NCBI GenBank assembly: GCA_021776655.1
Contig: JAJFFK010000001.1
Location: forward strand, 1-51,860
Origin: Henriciella sp.
GTDB taxonomy: Bacteria > Pseudomonadota > Alphaproteobacteria > Caulobacterales > Hyphomonadaceae
DNA: 51,860 nucleotides
Direction of reading: 5' to 3'
Shown here: piece by piece, positions 9,143 to 17,340 of the stretch
Layout: every line of letters starts with the position of its first letter
How positions within the stretch are numbered: the stretch's first letter is position 1
The notes under the pieces: generated by a model
Database searches by the model: none
Told to the model about the DNA's origin: nothing
What the model saw: only the letters and a program-made list of their open reading frames with translations
Position numbers and translations under genes: made by a program

Positions 9143-9733
9143 ATGACACGCCTTGACGACGAACCTGATGCAAAAATAATGAGCGAACCGAACGCCTTTC
9201 TGGAAGAGGCGCTGTTCAAAGCCCGCACGATTCTGCTGACAGGCGGTGTTGACGACAAGTTGGCCCGGCGTGTCTGTGAGCGTCTTCTTGCGCTTGCATC
9301 GGAAAATAATAATCCGATCCTGTTGGTGGTTTCATCGCCAGGCGGCCATGTTGAATCTGGCGATATGATTCATGACATGATCAAATTCGTCGGCGCTCCG
9401 ATCAAGGTGCTCGGGTCCGGCTGGGTCGCAAGCGCGGGTGCGTTGATCTATTCGGCGGCCAAAAAGGAAAACCGATACGCGCTGCCCAATACTCGTTTCT
9501 TGCTGCATGAACCGCGCGGTGGGATTAGCGGCCAAGCGTCAGATGTTGCGATCCAGGTCAAGGAAATTGTCCGTATGCGCGGCCGCTTGAACAAGATTTT
9601 TGCTGATGCAACGGGGCAGACCCTCGACAGAATCAAGAAAGACACAGATCGCGATCATTGGATGAGCGCCGCAGAGGCGGTCAAATATGGCCTCGTCAAC
9701 AAAATCGTGTCTCACCACAGCGAAATAAAATAA
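9143..9733 (+). CDS. ClpP-family serine protease
   Basis: 196 residues, the size of ClpP. The catalytic triad is recognisable: Ser97 in VASAGALI, His122 in FLLHEP and Asp171 in TDRDHW, followed by SAAEAVKYGLV as in ClpP. Flanking motifs SSPGGHVESG and GQASDVAIQVKEI also match. ClpP forms barrel peptidases that work with an AAA+ unfoldase. The nucleophile loop differs from the usual MASMGA, the N-terminus is non-canonical, and no clpX or tig is adjacent, so this is probably a divergent second ClpP rather than the housekeeping one. ATG 9143 follows GGAG by five bases; ATG 9179 is a possible alternative. Confidence 0.88.
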   Translation: MTRLDDEPDAKIMSEPNAFLEEALFKARTILLTGGVDDKLARRVCERLLALASENNNPILLVVSSPGGHVESGDMIHDMIKFVGAPIKVLGSGWVASAGALIYSAAKKENRYALPNTRFLLHEPRGGISGQASDVAIQVKEIVRMRGRLNKIFADATGQTLDRIKKDTDRDHWMSAAEAVKYGLVNKIVSHHSEIK

Positions 9734-9814
9734 TTGCACTTCTGACGCGTTGATTTGTAAGACGTAAAGGAATTTCCTGCAAATCTTCACATTCGAAGAG
9801 TGTGGGGAGCAATT

Positions 9815-11443
9815 ATGCTTGTTCGTATTGAAGATTTGGCGGAAAAGGCACGGCTGGTTGCAGCTGATGCGCCAATGACAGATGTCGTGCAAATTTTTTT
9901 ATCAGACCCGGCGCGTGAATGGCTAATCGTTGTACAAGACCGTAAACCGGTTGGATTATTGCCGCGTGCCAAGACAATGGAACTGGCTGTCTCCTCGAAA
10001 CAGCAGGCGCTCGGTTTGCTGACGGCAGGAGAGATGATTGATCGATCACCGCAGCGGGTTGATGCCGGTATGGCGGCAGCGCAATTTGCCCACGACCATC
10101 AAAGCGACGATTATCAAAGATTACAGGCGGGCGTGTTCATTCTGAAGGACCACCGGTTCATTGGTATCCTGACGTTGCCACGCCTGCTCAAAGCTGTGTC
10201 GACAGAGAATGCCGCGCGGGCGCGGTCTATGCGCCAGGCTGCCAAAGCCCCTGTGACGCCTCCCGCCGAAGAGAACTCGGCTGCTGCTGACACGCAATAT
10301 CTGCTGGCAACGCTGGCGCATGAGGTGCGCACGCCGCTGTCGGGCATGATGGGGCTTGCTGAAATGCTGGCGAGCCGGACCCAAGACGTTGAAAACCGCG
10401 ATATTGCCGAAACCATTGTCCGGTCTGGCGACACGTTGGACCGTATTCTCAAGGATACGCTTGATTATGTCAGTCTGGAGAGCGGCAAGCTGGAATTGAA
10501 GCCAGAGCCGTCTGACCTGACCGGTCTGGTTAGCGATCTGCGCCGCTTATGGTCAGCGCAAAGCGCCCGGCGCGGGCTGGCTTTGCATGTCAGCTTTACA
10601 CCGGATGGCCCGTACCGCGTCGAGGTTGACCTTGGCCGGGTCCGCCAGGTTGCCAATAATCTGATCAGCAACGCCCTGAAATTTACCAGCGAAGGCAGCG
10701 TTTCCGTCACGATCGGAACCCAGATGCTCGGCGAAGACTTGATGATGAGTGTCGAAGTTGCAGATACCGGGCGCGGTATTCGGGCAACCGACCGCAGCCG
10801 GTTTTTTGATGCGTTTGAAAAAGGCGAGGCCCTGAAAGACGCGCCTGGTTGGGGGCTTGGTCTGACCATCTCACACGCATTGGCACGGCATCTTGGTGGC
10901 AAGTTAAGCTTGGCCGACAATCCGGCAGGTGGCAGTGTCTTTACCCTGATGATCCCGGTAAAACGGGCAGCGCAAGAGCCGTTCAAGGCCCCGACGACCG
11001 GGCCGCGATCCGGTCAATTCTCTCCCGGTGATGTCTTGCTGGTGGAGGATCACGAGGCCTGCGCGATGATTGCGATTGAGGCGTTGGAAAAAGCCGGGTG
11101 GACCGTGCATCACGCACAGAGCCTGTTTACCGCAAATGAAATTCTCTCTGTCCAGAGCTTTCAGGCGATCCTGACGGATCTGCATTTGATGGATGGCAGC
11201 GCCTTGTCTTTCATTGATACGACGCGCCGTCATGGCGGGCCGAATGCCTCGGTGCCGCTCTTGGTGATGACGGCTGACATATCCGATGGCACACGCCAGG
11301 CCTGTCTGGCGATGGGGGCTGATCGGGCCTTGAACAAACCGATACAGGGGCCTGCTCTGGTCGCAACACTGGCCGATGTCCTGATGGCGCGCGCTGCAAG
11401 TGGTATGAGCTTGCCACAACTGCGCGGGCGTTTGGCGAGTTAG
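9815..11443 (+). CDS. Soluble hybrid histidine kinase with N-terminal CBS-like region and C-terminal receiver
   Basis: 542 residues. Residues 1-125 look like a CBS-pair module (paired blocks with PVGLLP and FIGILTLPRLL). A HisKA domain follows with the H-box LAHEVRTPLSG (phospho-acceptor His169). The ATPase domain has an N-box (NNLISNALKFT), G1 (ADTGRGI) and G2 (GWGLGLT). The C-terminal receiver has VLLVED, phospho-acceptor Asp455 in LTDLHL, and a conserved Lys in ALNKPI. There is no membrane segment, so the signal is cytoplasmic; CBS modules commonly bind adenine nucleotides. ATG 9815 is chosen over GTG 9800 because GGGGAGC lies just before it. No partner regulator is adjacent. Its stop overlaps the convergent CoxE-like gene by four bases. 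Confidence 0.92.
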   Translation: MLVRIEDLAEKARLVAADAPMTDVVQIFLSDPAREWLIVVQDRKPVGLLPRAKTMELAVSSKQQALGLLTAGEMIDRSPQRVDAGMAAAQFAHDHQSDDYQRLQAGVFILKDHRFIGILTLPRLLKAVSTENAARARSMRQAAKAPVTPPAEENSAAADTQYLLATLAHEVRTPLSGMMGLAEMLASRTQDVENRDIAETIVRSGDTLDRILKDTLDYVSLESGKLELKPEPSDLTGLVSDLRRLWSAQSARRGLALHVSFTPDGPYRVEVDLGRVRQVANNLISNALKFTSEGSVSVTIGTQMLGEDLMMSVEVADTGRGIRATDRSRFFDAFEKGEALKDAPGWGLGLTISHALARHLGGKLSLADNPAGGSVFTLMIPVKRAAQEPFKAPTTGPRSGQFSPGDVLLVEDHEACAMIAIEALEKAGWTVHHAQSLFTANEILSVQSFQAILTDLHLMDGSALSFIDTTRRHGGPNASVPLLVMTADISDGTRQACLAMGADRALNKPIQGPALVATLADVLMARAASGMSLPQLRGRLAS

Positions 11444-12621
11444 CGACCAAGCTCTTTCATGGCGTCTTCGAGGCCCTGCATGGTCATCTCGAACATCCGG
11501 TCGGGGCCGATCAGTTCGCGGATCAGTTGGATTGAGCCGGTATATTCCCAAGCGCCCGATTTGACCGGGTTGAGCCAAGCAAAATTGGGATATTGCTGTA
11601 CAAAACGCTGGATCCAGACCCCGCCTGCTTCTTCGTTCCAATGCTCCACCGAGCCGCCAGAATAGGTGATCTCATACGGGCTCATTGTCGCGTCGCCGAC
11701 CACAATCACTTTGTATTCCGATGGGTATTTGTTCAGCACGTCCCAAGTTGGGATGACGTCAGAGCGGCGGCGGCGATTGTCCTTCCACAGGCCCTCATAC
11801 GGGCAATTGTGGAAATAGTAATATTCGAGATTCTTGATCTCGGCGCGCGCAGCAGAGAACAATTCCTCGACCACTTTGACATACGGGTCCATTGATCCAC
11901 CGGCATCCAGCAGCAGCAGGACCGACACTGTGTTGCGGCGTTCGGCGCGCATTTCGATATCGAGATAGCCTTGGCGCGCGGTGTTGCTGATCGTCTGATC
12001 GAGGTCAAGCTCATCCGCCGCGCCGTCGCGGGCCCATTTGCGCAGACGCCGCATCGCCATCTTGATGTTGCGGGTGCCAAGCTCGACACTGTCATCATAA
12101 TTCTTGAACTCGCGCTTGTCCCAGACTTTCGTCGCCCGGCGATGGCGCGACTTGTCCTGACCGATCCGCACGCCTTCCGGGTTGTAGCCATTCGCGCCGA
12201 ACGGCGACGTGCCGCCAGTGCCAATCCATTTATTGCCGCCTTCGTGGCGTTTTTTTTGTTCTTCGAGGCGCTGTTTCAGCGTCTCCATCAGTTTCTCAAA
12301 CCCGCCAAGCGCCTCGATTTCCGCCATCTCCTCGGGCGTCAGGAATTTCTCGGTCATCTTGCGCAGCCATTCTTCAGGGATATCTTGCGCATCGACGGCA
12401 TCTGAGAAACTGTCCAGGCCTTTGAAAACGTGCCCAAACACCTTGTCGAACTTATCGATATTGCGCTCGTCTTTGACCAGCGCGGTGCGCGCCAGATAGT
12501 AGAAATCGGTGACATCGCGGCCGATCACCTGCTTGTCCATCGCCTCCATCAGCGAGAGGTATTCTTTCAGCGTCACCGGCACTTTCGCGGCGCGAAGCTC
12601 ATTGAAGAAATTCAGGAACAT
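11440..12621 (-). CDS. CoxE-like von Willebrand factor A domain protein
   Basis: 393 residues. The N-terminus (FLNFFNELRAAKVPVTLKEY) and the central variant metal site DAGGSMDP are typical of the VWA_CoxE family (PF05762). An acidic, charged middle (about residues 95-150) leads into the vWA domain, which ends with VVVGDATMSPYEI. These proteins normally pair with a MoxR-type AAA+ ATPase and act as chaperones or metal-insertion factors. No MoxR gene adjoins here; the only AAA+ gene of that kind in the window is cobS, 19 kb away. A strong GAGGAGG ribosome site precedes ATG 12621. No signal peptide or membrane helix is visible. Confidence 0.9.
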   Translation of the reverse strand: MFLNFFNELRAAKVPVTLKEYLSLMEAMDKQVIGRDVTDFYYLARTALVKDERNIDKFDKVFGHVFKGLDSFSDAVDAQDIPEEWLRKMTEKFLTPEEMAEIEALGGFEKLMETLKQRLEEQKKRHEGGNKWIGTGGTSPFGANGYNPEGVRIGQDKSRHRRATKVWDKREFKNYDDSVELGTRNIKMAMRRLRKWARDGAADELDLDQTISNTARQGYLDIEMRAERRNTVSVLLLLDAGGSMDPYVKVVEELFSAARAEIKNLEYYYFHNCPYEGLWKDNRRRRSDVIPTWDVLNKYPSEYKVIVVGDATMSPYEITYSGGSVEHWNEEAGGVWIQRFVQQYPNFAWLNPVKSGAWEYTGSIQLIRELIGPDRMFEMTMQGLEDAMKELGR

Positions 12622-12714
12622 AGAACAAGCCTCCTCAGGCGAACCCTATATGTAGCGCGCCCACCACCACGAACCAACCCTGCCCTTGCGGGAAGAGGCT
12701 CAAGAGTTCGCATT

Positions 12715-12780
12715 GTAGGGCGGGTCTTGACCCGCCATTAGAGCGCGATGTTAGATGCGGCGGGTTGAAACCCGCCCTAC
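12715..12780. repeat. Dispersed double-hairpin repeat (GTAGGGCGGG type)
   Basis: Outer arms GTAGGGCGGGT (12715-12725) and ACCCGCCCTAC (12770-12780) are perfect complements. Inside are two smaller hairpins, GGCGGGT/ACCCGCC at 12719-12736 and a GGCGGGTTGAAACCCGCC-type stem ending at 12776. A related hairpin with the same CCCGCCCTACGAG tail occurs at 30822-30846, so this is a dispersed family. The rest of the gap from 12622 to the repeat shows no gene. Confidence 0.8.
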
Positions 12781-12914
12781 GAGATGCGCTGCACCTCTGT
12801 CTGCCATGCGCCCGGAAATTGATCCGGGGGATCAATGCCAACGAAGAAGGCCACGGCAGTGGCAGAGGGCTATGACTGCGTGGGCACGAAAGAACACACG
12901 CGCGCCCCGCAATT

Positions 12915-13035
12915 GGATGGTATAACCACATTACATTAATATAATTTAGTCCAGCATAGTCGCTGTTTAAAAATGTAGCGAACCGTATAACACTTAATCC
13001 GACATATTATTTATTATCTGGGAATAGATGGCATG
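12915..13035. other. AT-rich segment upstream of the DUF5666 lipoprotein gene
   Basis: Roughly 120 bases are markedly richer in A and T than anything nearby (for example around CATTACATTAATATAATTTA and CATATTATTTATTATC). No open frame or RNA gene is visible. It precedes the lipoprotein start at 13102 and probably carries its promoter; I could not pick out convincing -35 and -10 boxes. Bases 12781-12914 hold nothing I can identify. Confidence 0.5.
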
Positions 13036-13101
13036 CGTCATCCGTTTCTTTCATAGACGGGCATTTCTGCTTTGTCAGTTGGATCAACAGGGAAATTCAT
13101 C

Positions 13102-15024
13102 ATGAACCGCACCCAAAGGGTTTTACTTAGTTCAGTTGCAGTGGCAGTGCTCGCTTTGGCGGCATGTAGTGGTGGCGGGGGAAGTACGCCACCAGGGCAG
13201 GTAGGATCTAGTCCACCACCGCCACCACCACCACCCGTATCCACGTCGGTTTCGGCGGTGGGCACGATTACTGGCTTTGGTAGCGTCTTCATCAATGGGG
13301 TTCGCTACTCAACCGATGGCACCACGGTGGTTGCGATTGAAGGGCAGAGTGATGTCACCGGTGATATATCAGCGTTGAAACTCGGCATGAAAGTCACAGT
13401 TAAGGGAAGCGAAAGCGACGGAAACCGCTCTGCATCGCAGGTCAAATTTGATGATGATCTAAAAGGACTTGCAGAGAACATTGTGAGCGATATCACAAAT
13501 CCCTCAGTCGGCACTTTTACAGTAGTCGGACAAACTGTAATTGTTGATATTAACACAGTTTTTGATGACGATATTGGCAATAATGACGGTGTCACAGGCA
13601 TCGATATCCGTGATCTCGACCCCGCCTTTCTTCCTGGCGGCACGCCTATGGTTGTCGAAGTCAGTGGCTTTCTTACGGATTCTGGCGTGGTTGCCACCCG
13701 CATTGAGAGAGTTAACCTGGCGGCCAGTGATCTTGGGCGTCCATCGGTAGATGGCGACGAAGTGGAAGTAAAAGGCATCGTCGACGCCGTTTCAGCAGAC
13801 GGACGAACAATCACGATCAACGGTGCCAATTTCACGATCACGAGTGCAACTCAGTTAGATGATGGACTTGTGGTAGATGCCTCGCTGGTTGGGCGTTTTG
13901 TCGAGATAAAAGCCGACATCGATGCGTTCGGCGACTTCATCGCAGTTCGGGTTGAGTTTGAGGATGACCTTGATGGATTTGGAGGTGACGACTCGTTCGA
14001 AATTGAAGGAATCCTGCAATCGGTCGACACCTCGACAGATCCAGATACCATTCGGATTAATGGACTGACCATTGAAGTCAACGATGCATCCAGCCTTGTC
14101 TCACGTGTCGGACTTCGGGTGGAAATCAAAGGGTCTTTTGATGCCAATGGCGTCCTGCAATTGGGTGAAGTCGAACTCGAAATTGAAAATTCGGTTAGAA
14201 TAGAAGACCGGATTGCTTCAATCGATTCCAATGCGCTTACATTCACCACAACGCTCGGATTAACCGTGACTCCGACAGGCGCGAGTCGAATCGAAGACGA
14301 AGTAGCGGTGGGCGGCGATAGTCTTTCTGTCGCTCAATTCTTCCAACGCCTCAGCATCAATGATTTCATATCGGCGCGTGGTTTCCCCGCTGCGGATGGG
14401 AGTGTGACATGGACAAGAATCGAGCGTGAACAAGAGGATGACCAGAGCTGCAGCCTGCGTGGCCCCGTCGAATCCGGAAGCATTCTCGATCCCGAGTTCC
14501 AGATACTAGGCGTAACAGTCGACACCACTGGGCTTGGTTTTGGCGGGTTCGAAGATGAAAATGACGTCGATATTGATCGCGCCACCTTCTTCAGCCGTCT
14601 GCAAGTTGGTGACATCGTACAGGCGACCAGTGATGATGCTGGCCTTGGCTGTACAAATGGACGCCTGTCAACACAATCAGACGGCGAAGTTGAATTTGAG
14701 CCAGATGACGGCGTGACAGGGACCTCATCCGGAACCGATAACGATAGCGGCAATGGGAATGATAATGAGATTTCCGGCACAGTTTCTAACCTGGATGATG
14801 TGGCAAATACGTTCGTCATTTTCAGCCAGCAAATCCAGGTTACTAGCGACACTCTTATTGATTCTTCCATAGTGGAACGAGCACGTGGTGTTCAGCTTGG
14901 ACCTGAAGATCTTCGGTTCGGCGATCTTCCTGAAACACTTGGTGCGCTCATCCAAGATGGTGATGTTGTGGAAGTGACGATCGATGTATCGGGCAATGCG
15001 ATAAAGATCGAAGACGTGGGCTGA
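13102..15024 (+). CDS. Large DUF5666-repeat lipoprotein
   Basis: 640 residues. The signal peptide ends in a lipobox (ALAAC, Cys22), followed by a Gly/Ser stretch and eight prolines (about 38-45). The body is several successive OB-like beta repeats of about 70-80 residues, each with a pattern like GTITGFGSVFINGVRY or VKGIVDAVSADGRTITING, matching DUF5666 (PF18914). It is very acidic (many Asp and Glu), which suggests calcium binding or a salt-adapted exported protein; that part is inference. I chose ATG 13102, preceded by AGGGA, over ATG 13072, because it starts the signal peptide. Codon use looks less GC-biased than in neighbours, with an AT-rich leader and a transposase remnant downstream, so recent acquisition is possible. 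Function is unknown. Confidence 0.88.
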   Translation: MNRTQRVLLSSVAVAVLALAACSGGGGSTPPGQVGSSPPPPPPPPVSTSVSAVGTITGFGSVFINGVRYSTDGTTVVAIEGQSDVTGDISALKLGMKVTVKGSESDGNRSASQVKFDDDLKGLAENIVSDITNPSVGTFTVVGQTVIVDINTVFDDDIGNNDGVTGIDIRDLDPAFLPGGTPMVVEVSGFLTDSGVVATRIERVNLAASDLGRPSVDGDEVEVKGIVDAVSADGRTITINGANFTITSATQLDDGLVVDASLVGRFVEIKADIDAFGDFIAVRVEFEDDLDGFGGDDSFEIEGILQSVDTSTDPDTIRINGLTIEVNDASSLVSRVGLRVEIKGSFDANGVLQLGEVELEIENSVRIEDRIASIDSNALTFTTTLGLTVTPTGASRIEDEVAVGGDSLSVAQFFQRLSINDFISARGFPAADGSVTWTRIEREQEDDQSCSLRGPVESGSILDPEFQILGVTVDTTGLGFGGFEDENDVDIDRATFFSRLQVGDIVQATSDDAGLGCTNGRLSTQSDGEVEFEPDDGVTGTSSGTDNDSGNGNDNEISGTVSNLDDVANTFVIFSQQIQVTSDTLIDSSIVERARGVQLGPEDLRFGDLPETLGALIQDGDVVEVTIDVSGNAIKIEDVG

Positions 15025-15062
15025 TCTTGTTGCACCGTCAGTCGAAAGTTGGTTGTAGATAT

Positions 15063-15113
15063 CTAGGGTCAGGACAGCGCCAAAGTGGTGAGATTAATAG
15101 GTCCTGACCCTAG
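15063..15113. repeat. Perfect 13-bp inverted repeat (CTAGGGTCAGGAC)
   Basis: CTAGGGTCAGGAC at 15063-15075 is exactly complemented by GTCCTGACCCTAG at 15101-15113, with a 25-base spacer. It begins 38 bases past the DUF5666 gene and lies 54 bases before a transposase-like start codon. It may be a terminator stem for the lipoprotein gene or the leftover end of a mobile element. Confidence 0.8.
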
Positions 15114-15167
15114 CATTCAGCGAGACACCTTGTTTAATCTCCGATTGGGGGAAGAAAGGTGTTTTCA

Positions 15168-15275
15168 ATGACCAGAGATCAACGCGAGATCCGCCGCAAA
15201 CTTCGCGTGCTGGAACGCGCTGATAAGATCGGAGATGTCGGACAGAGGTGCTACGCACCTCGCAGGGCGCGATAG
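15168..15275 (+). pseudogene. Remnant of an IS481/IS3-type transposase N-terminus
   Basis: ATG 15168, preceded by AAAGGTG, opens 35 codons ending at TAG 15275. The first 26 residues (MTRDQREIRRKLRVLERADK and on to IGDVGQ) match the start of IS481-like integrases, which normally continue into a helix-turn-helix (CRYFGI..FYRW). That continuation and the DDE domain are missing; the sequence changes abruptly after codon 26 to an unrelated tail. The rest of the 15025-15377 gap contains only the inverted repeat and nothing else I can identify. The family match is from memory and rests on a short segment. Confidence 0.6.
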
Positions 15276-15377
15276 CATCCCGCCGTCCGCAGTCTTCAAC
15301 ACGTAAAAACCGCTTCATCATGAGTTCCCTTCGCGCCCACCAATCCTCCCCCTTGCCCGGTCGGGGTATAATGGGTC

Positions 15378-16016
15378 ATGGACTTAACGCCCAGCTTCTT
15401 CCAACATGCCGCCGCGCAGGGCGGCCGCCTTGCGGCATACGTCTTGTCGCGTGACAATCTTCACTTGGCGCCGGAGATGATCACCCGTGCCGCTGCACGC
15501 CGGTTAGGGCAGGGCATCCGGGCGCTTGAGGCGTATCTGCGACGCTTGCTGATCCTGCTCGCGCTCACCCTTGAGCCGGGTCTGAAACCTGACCAAACAG
15601 AGCGCGCTGTGCGCTATGGATCACGCTCAAAATTCCGTGCCAAGGCCTTCCGCATCTTTACGGGCGAGCACGATTTTCCCGACTTATTCCACACTCAATC
15701 CCCCAAATCGGGCGCTGACCGTATGGCCTCCGCCGCGCCAATCTTGGCCAGTCCGCTTCTGCAACGCCTCAGCCAATTGAAAGCCTTGATCGATGCGCCG
15801 CAGGCCCGCGCCCGGCGTTTGGCTTTCTGTCTCGCGCGTCGACGCTCCGGTCTGCTCTTCGCACCGGGCCTCGCACATGCCCTGCCTTATCGTTATGGCA
15901 CTGAAATATCGATGCTTTATACCGGGTTCGCACAAGCAATCCAAAACCTCAGCCGCGCCAGACCGCCGCCCATCGGCCCGGTCCCACGCCCGCCGCCACG
16001 CATTCGCAGACTGTAA
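15378..16016 (+). CDS. Hypothetical protein, Ala/Arg/Leu-rich
   Basis: 212 residues, starting at ATG 15378. Composition is basic and Ala/Leu/Arg-rich with long helical stretches (about residues 30-70, RRLGQGIRALEAYLRRLLILLALTLEPGL), which could be amphipathic or peripheral to the membrane. There is no signal peptide and no known motif. The tail is proline/arginine-rich. Similar small proteins are, to my recollection, annotated as hypothetical in Alphaproteobacteria, but I cannot name the family. No strong ribosome site is visible. tRNA-Arg lies downstream on the other strand. Confidence 0.6.
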   Translation: MDLTPSFFQHAAAQGGRLAAYVLSRDNLHLAPEMITRAAARRLGQGIRALEAYLRRLLILLALTLEPGLKPDQTERAVRYGSRSKFRAKAFRIFTGEHDFPDLFHTQSPKSGADRMASAAPILASPLLQRLSQLKALIDAPQARARRLAFCLARRRSGLLFAPGLAHALPYRYGTEISMLYTGFAQAIQNLSRARPPPIGPVPRPPPRIRRL

Positions 16017-16149
16017 AGCCCGCCGACCGCCTCGGCGGAATACGGGCGGCTGGGTGAATGATAAAACAGGAGAAAAACAACGCGCGACCACGCGTCGGCC
16101 AGTCAAACCGCCGCATCGAAGGGCCTTGACCTCGCGAAATAGAAAAGTG

Positions 16150-16225
16150 GCGCTCTGGGGAGGATTCGAACCCCCGACCCCTTGGTTCGTAGCCAAGTAC
16201 TCTATCCAACTGAGCTACCAAAGCG
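16150..16225 (-). tRNA. tRNA-Arg (anticodon ACG)
   Basis: Read on the minus strand the 76 bases fold as a tRNA. The 7-bp acceptor stem pairs CGCTTTG with CAGAGCG. The D-arm has TAGCTCAGTTGGATAGA, the anticodon stem CTTGG/CCAAG encloses the loop CTACGAA with anticodon ACG, and the T-arm has GGTTCGAATCC. The 3' CCA is not encoded. ACG is normally edited to ICG and reads CGU, CGC and CGA. The gene lies just past the accessory-looking DUF5666/transposase stretch. Confidence 0.97.
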
Positions 16226-16286
16226 TGGTGAAGGCGGACACATACAGGCGCATGCTGGCATATGCAAGCGTTTGGTGTGAGTCTTT

Positions 16287-17264
16287 TTAACGAGCTTCAA
16301 ACACCCCTCTTGCGATGGCTCGCGACAAGGTGTTTGCGGCCAGTTCGCCGAGCCGGGTTAGGGTCGCAGGCGTCGGATCGGGCAGGGGTTTCTGGGCGGT
16401 TGAGAGGACAAAAACCGCGTCGCCATCGAACGGCGCGAAGACCGGTCTGATGGCTCGGGAAAACCCGGACAGAGCCATTTGCGCGACGCGCTTCGCCTGA
16501 CCCGGTGTCAGGGCAATATCGGTGGCGATACAGGCTATGGTCGTGTTCTGGCCGAGCTGCGGATTGCCTCTCGATGCGCCCCAATCTTCGGCGTCAAGCG
16601 TATAGTCGGCGGGCGGGCGGACGCCGCCAAACTCACCGTTCACCTCATAGGGCCAGGCCCAGAAGGCGTCAGTGCCAGGCATATAGACCGATCCGAAACT
16701 GTTGACGGCCACCAGGGCTGCGACCGACAGTCCGTCATCGGTGACAATTGACGCTGACCCAAGGCCGCCGCGATTGAGGCCAGCTTTGGCGCCATATCCA
16801 GCGCCGATTGTGCCAAGCTCGAAATGGCGGGACGCCTGCGCCAGTGCCGTTTTGCCAAGCCCGGCATAAGGTGGGTTTTCGCCCCAGGCCTTGTTTCCGC
16901 CATTGGCCAGGTCGTACAGAATGGCGGCTGGAACAATCGGTGTTTTTGGCACGCCGGGCCGGTCAACCAAACCAAAGCCACGCCCTTGTGCACCAAGCAT
17001 TGCGGCGACGCCATCAGCGGCGGCGAGCCCATAGGCGCTGCCACCAGACAGCACGATGGCGTCGATCTGATCGACCATTGTGTCCGCCGAGAGCAGATCC
17101 GTCTCGCGCGTTCCAGGTCCGCCGCCTGCAACCACAACAGCGCCAACGCATGGCGTATCAGTCAGGATGACCGTTGTCCCGGTCGCGGCGGCTTTATCAT
17201 GTGCGTTGCCAACGGTTAGACCGGCGATGTCGGTGAGGAGATTCAAAGGACCAGGAGCAGACAT
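16287..17264 (-). CDS. P1-family (S58/DmpA-type) peptidase
   Basis: 325 residues. Motifs of the S58 family are clear: LTVGNAHD near the N-terminus, VVVAGGGPGTRETDLL, the LSGGSAYGLAAADGV block, and GGLGSAS around Ser170, the expected self-cleavage and nucleophile region. Members are N-terminal-nucleophile aminopeptidases acting on small peptides, including beta- and D-amino acid peptides, and process themselves into two subunits. ATG 17264 is preceded by AAAAGG; the in-frame TTG at 17279 is less likely. The gene is divergent from the gamma-glutamyltransferase gene with a 76-base gap. No signal peptide is visible. Confidence 0.92.
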   Translation of the reverse strand: MSAPGPLNLLTDIAGLTVGNAHDKAAATGTTVILTDTPCVGAVVVAGGGPGTRETDLLSADTMVDQIDAIVLSGGSAYGLAAADGVAAMLGAQGRGFGLVDRPGVPKTPIVPAAILYDLANGGNKAWGENPPYAGLGKTALAQASRHFELGTIGAGYGAKAGLNRGGLGSASIVTDDGLSVAALVAVNSFGSVYMPGTDAFWAWPYEVNGEFGGVRPPADYTLDAEDWGASRGNPQLGQNTTIACIATDIALTPGQAKRVAQMALSGFSRAIRPVFAPFDGDAVFVLSTAQKPLPDPTPATLTRLGELAANTLSRAIARGVFEAR

Positions 17265-17340
17265 GTTTAGCCTTTTCAAATTGCTAGCTAACGCATTACG
17301 GTGGTCTCATTCATTCGCCAAGCCGGGAGCGCTTCTTGTC

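Noticed and set aside
12915-13035. CtrA binding site (TTAA-N7-TTAA) or replication origin in the AT-rich segment
   Set aside because: Single TTAA half-sites occur but not with 7-base spacing, and no DnaA-box cluster is present.
13790-14870. Long minus-strand frames opposite the DUF5666 gene
   Set aside because: Serine-rich, low-complexity translations typical of the complement of an acidic repeat protein; no start context.
15094-15321. 75-codon minus-strand frame opposite the transposase remnant
   Set aside because: Overlaps the better-supported transposase start and an inverted repeat; no ribosome site or recognisable protein.
17080-17340. N-terminal extension of the gamma-glutamyltransferase
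   Set aside because: It overlaps the divergent peptidase gene and would bury the signal peptide inside the protein.
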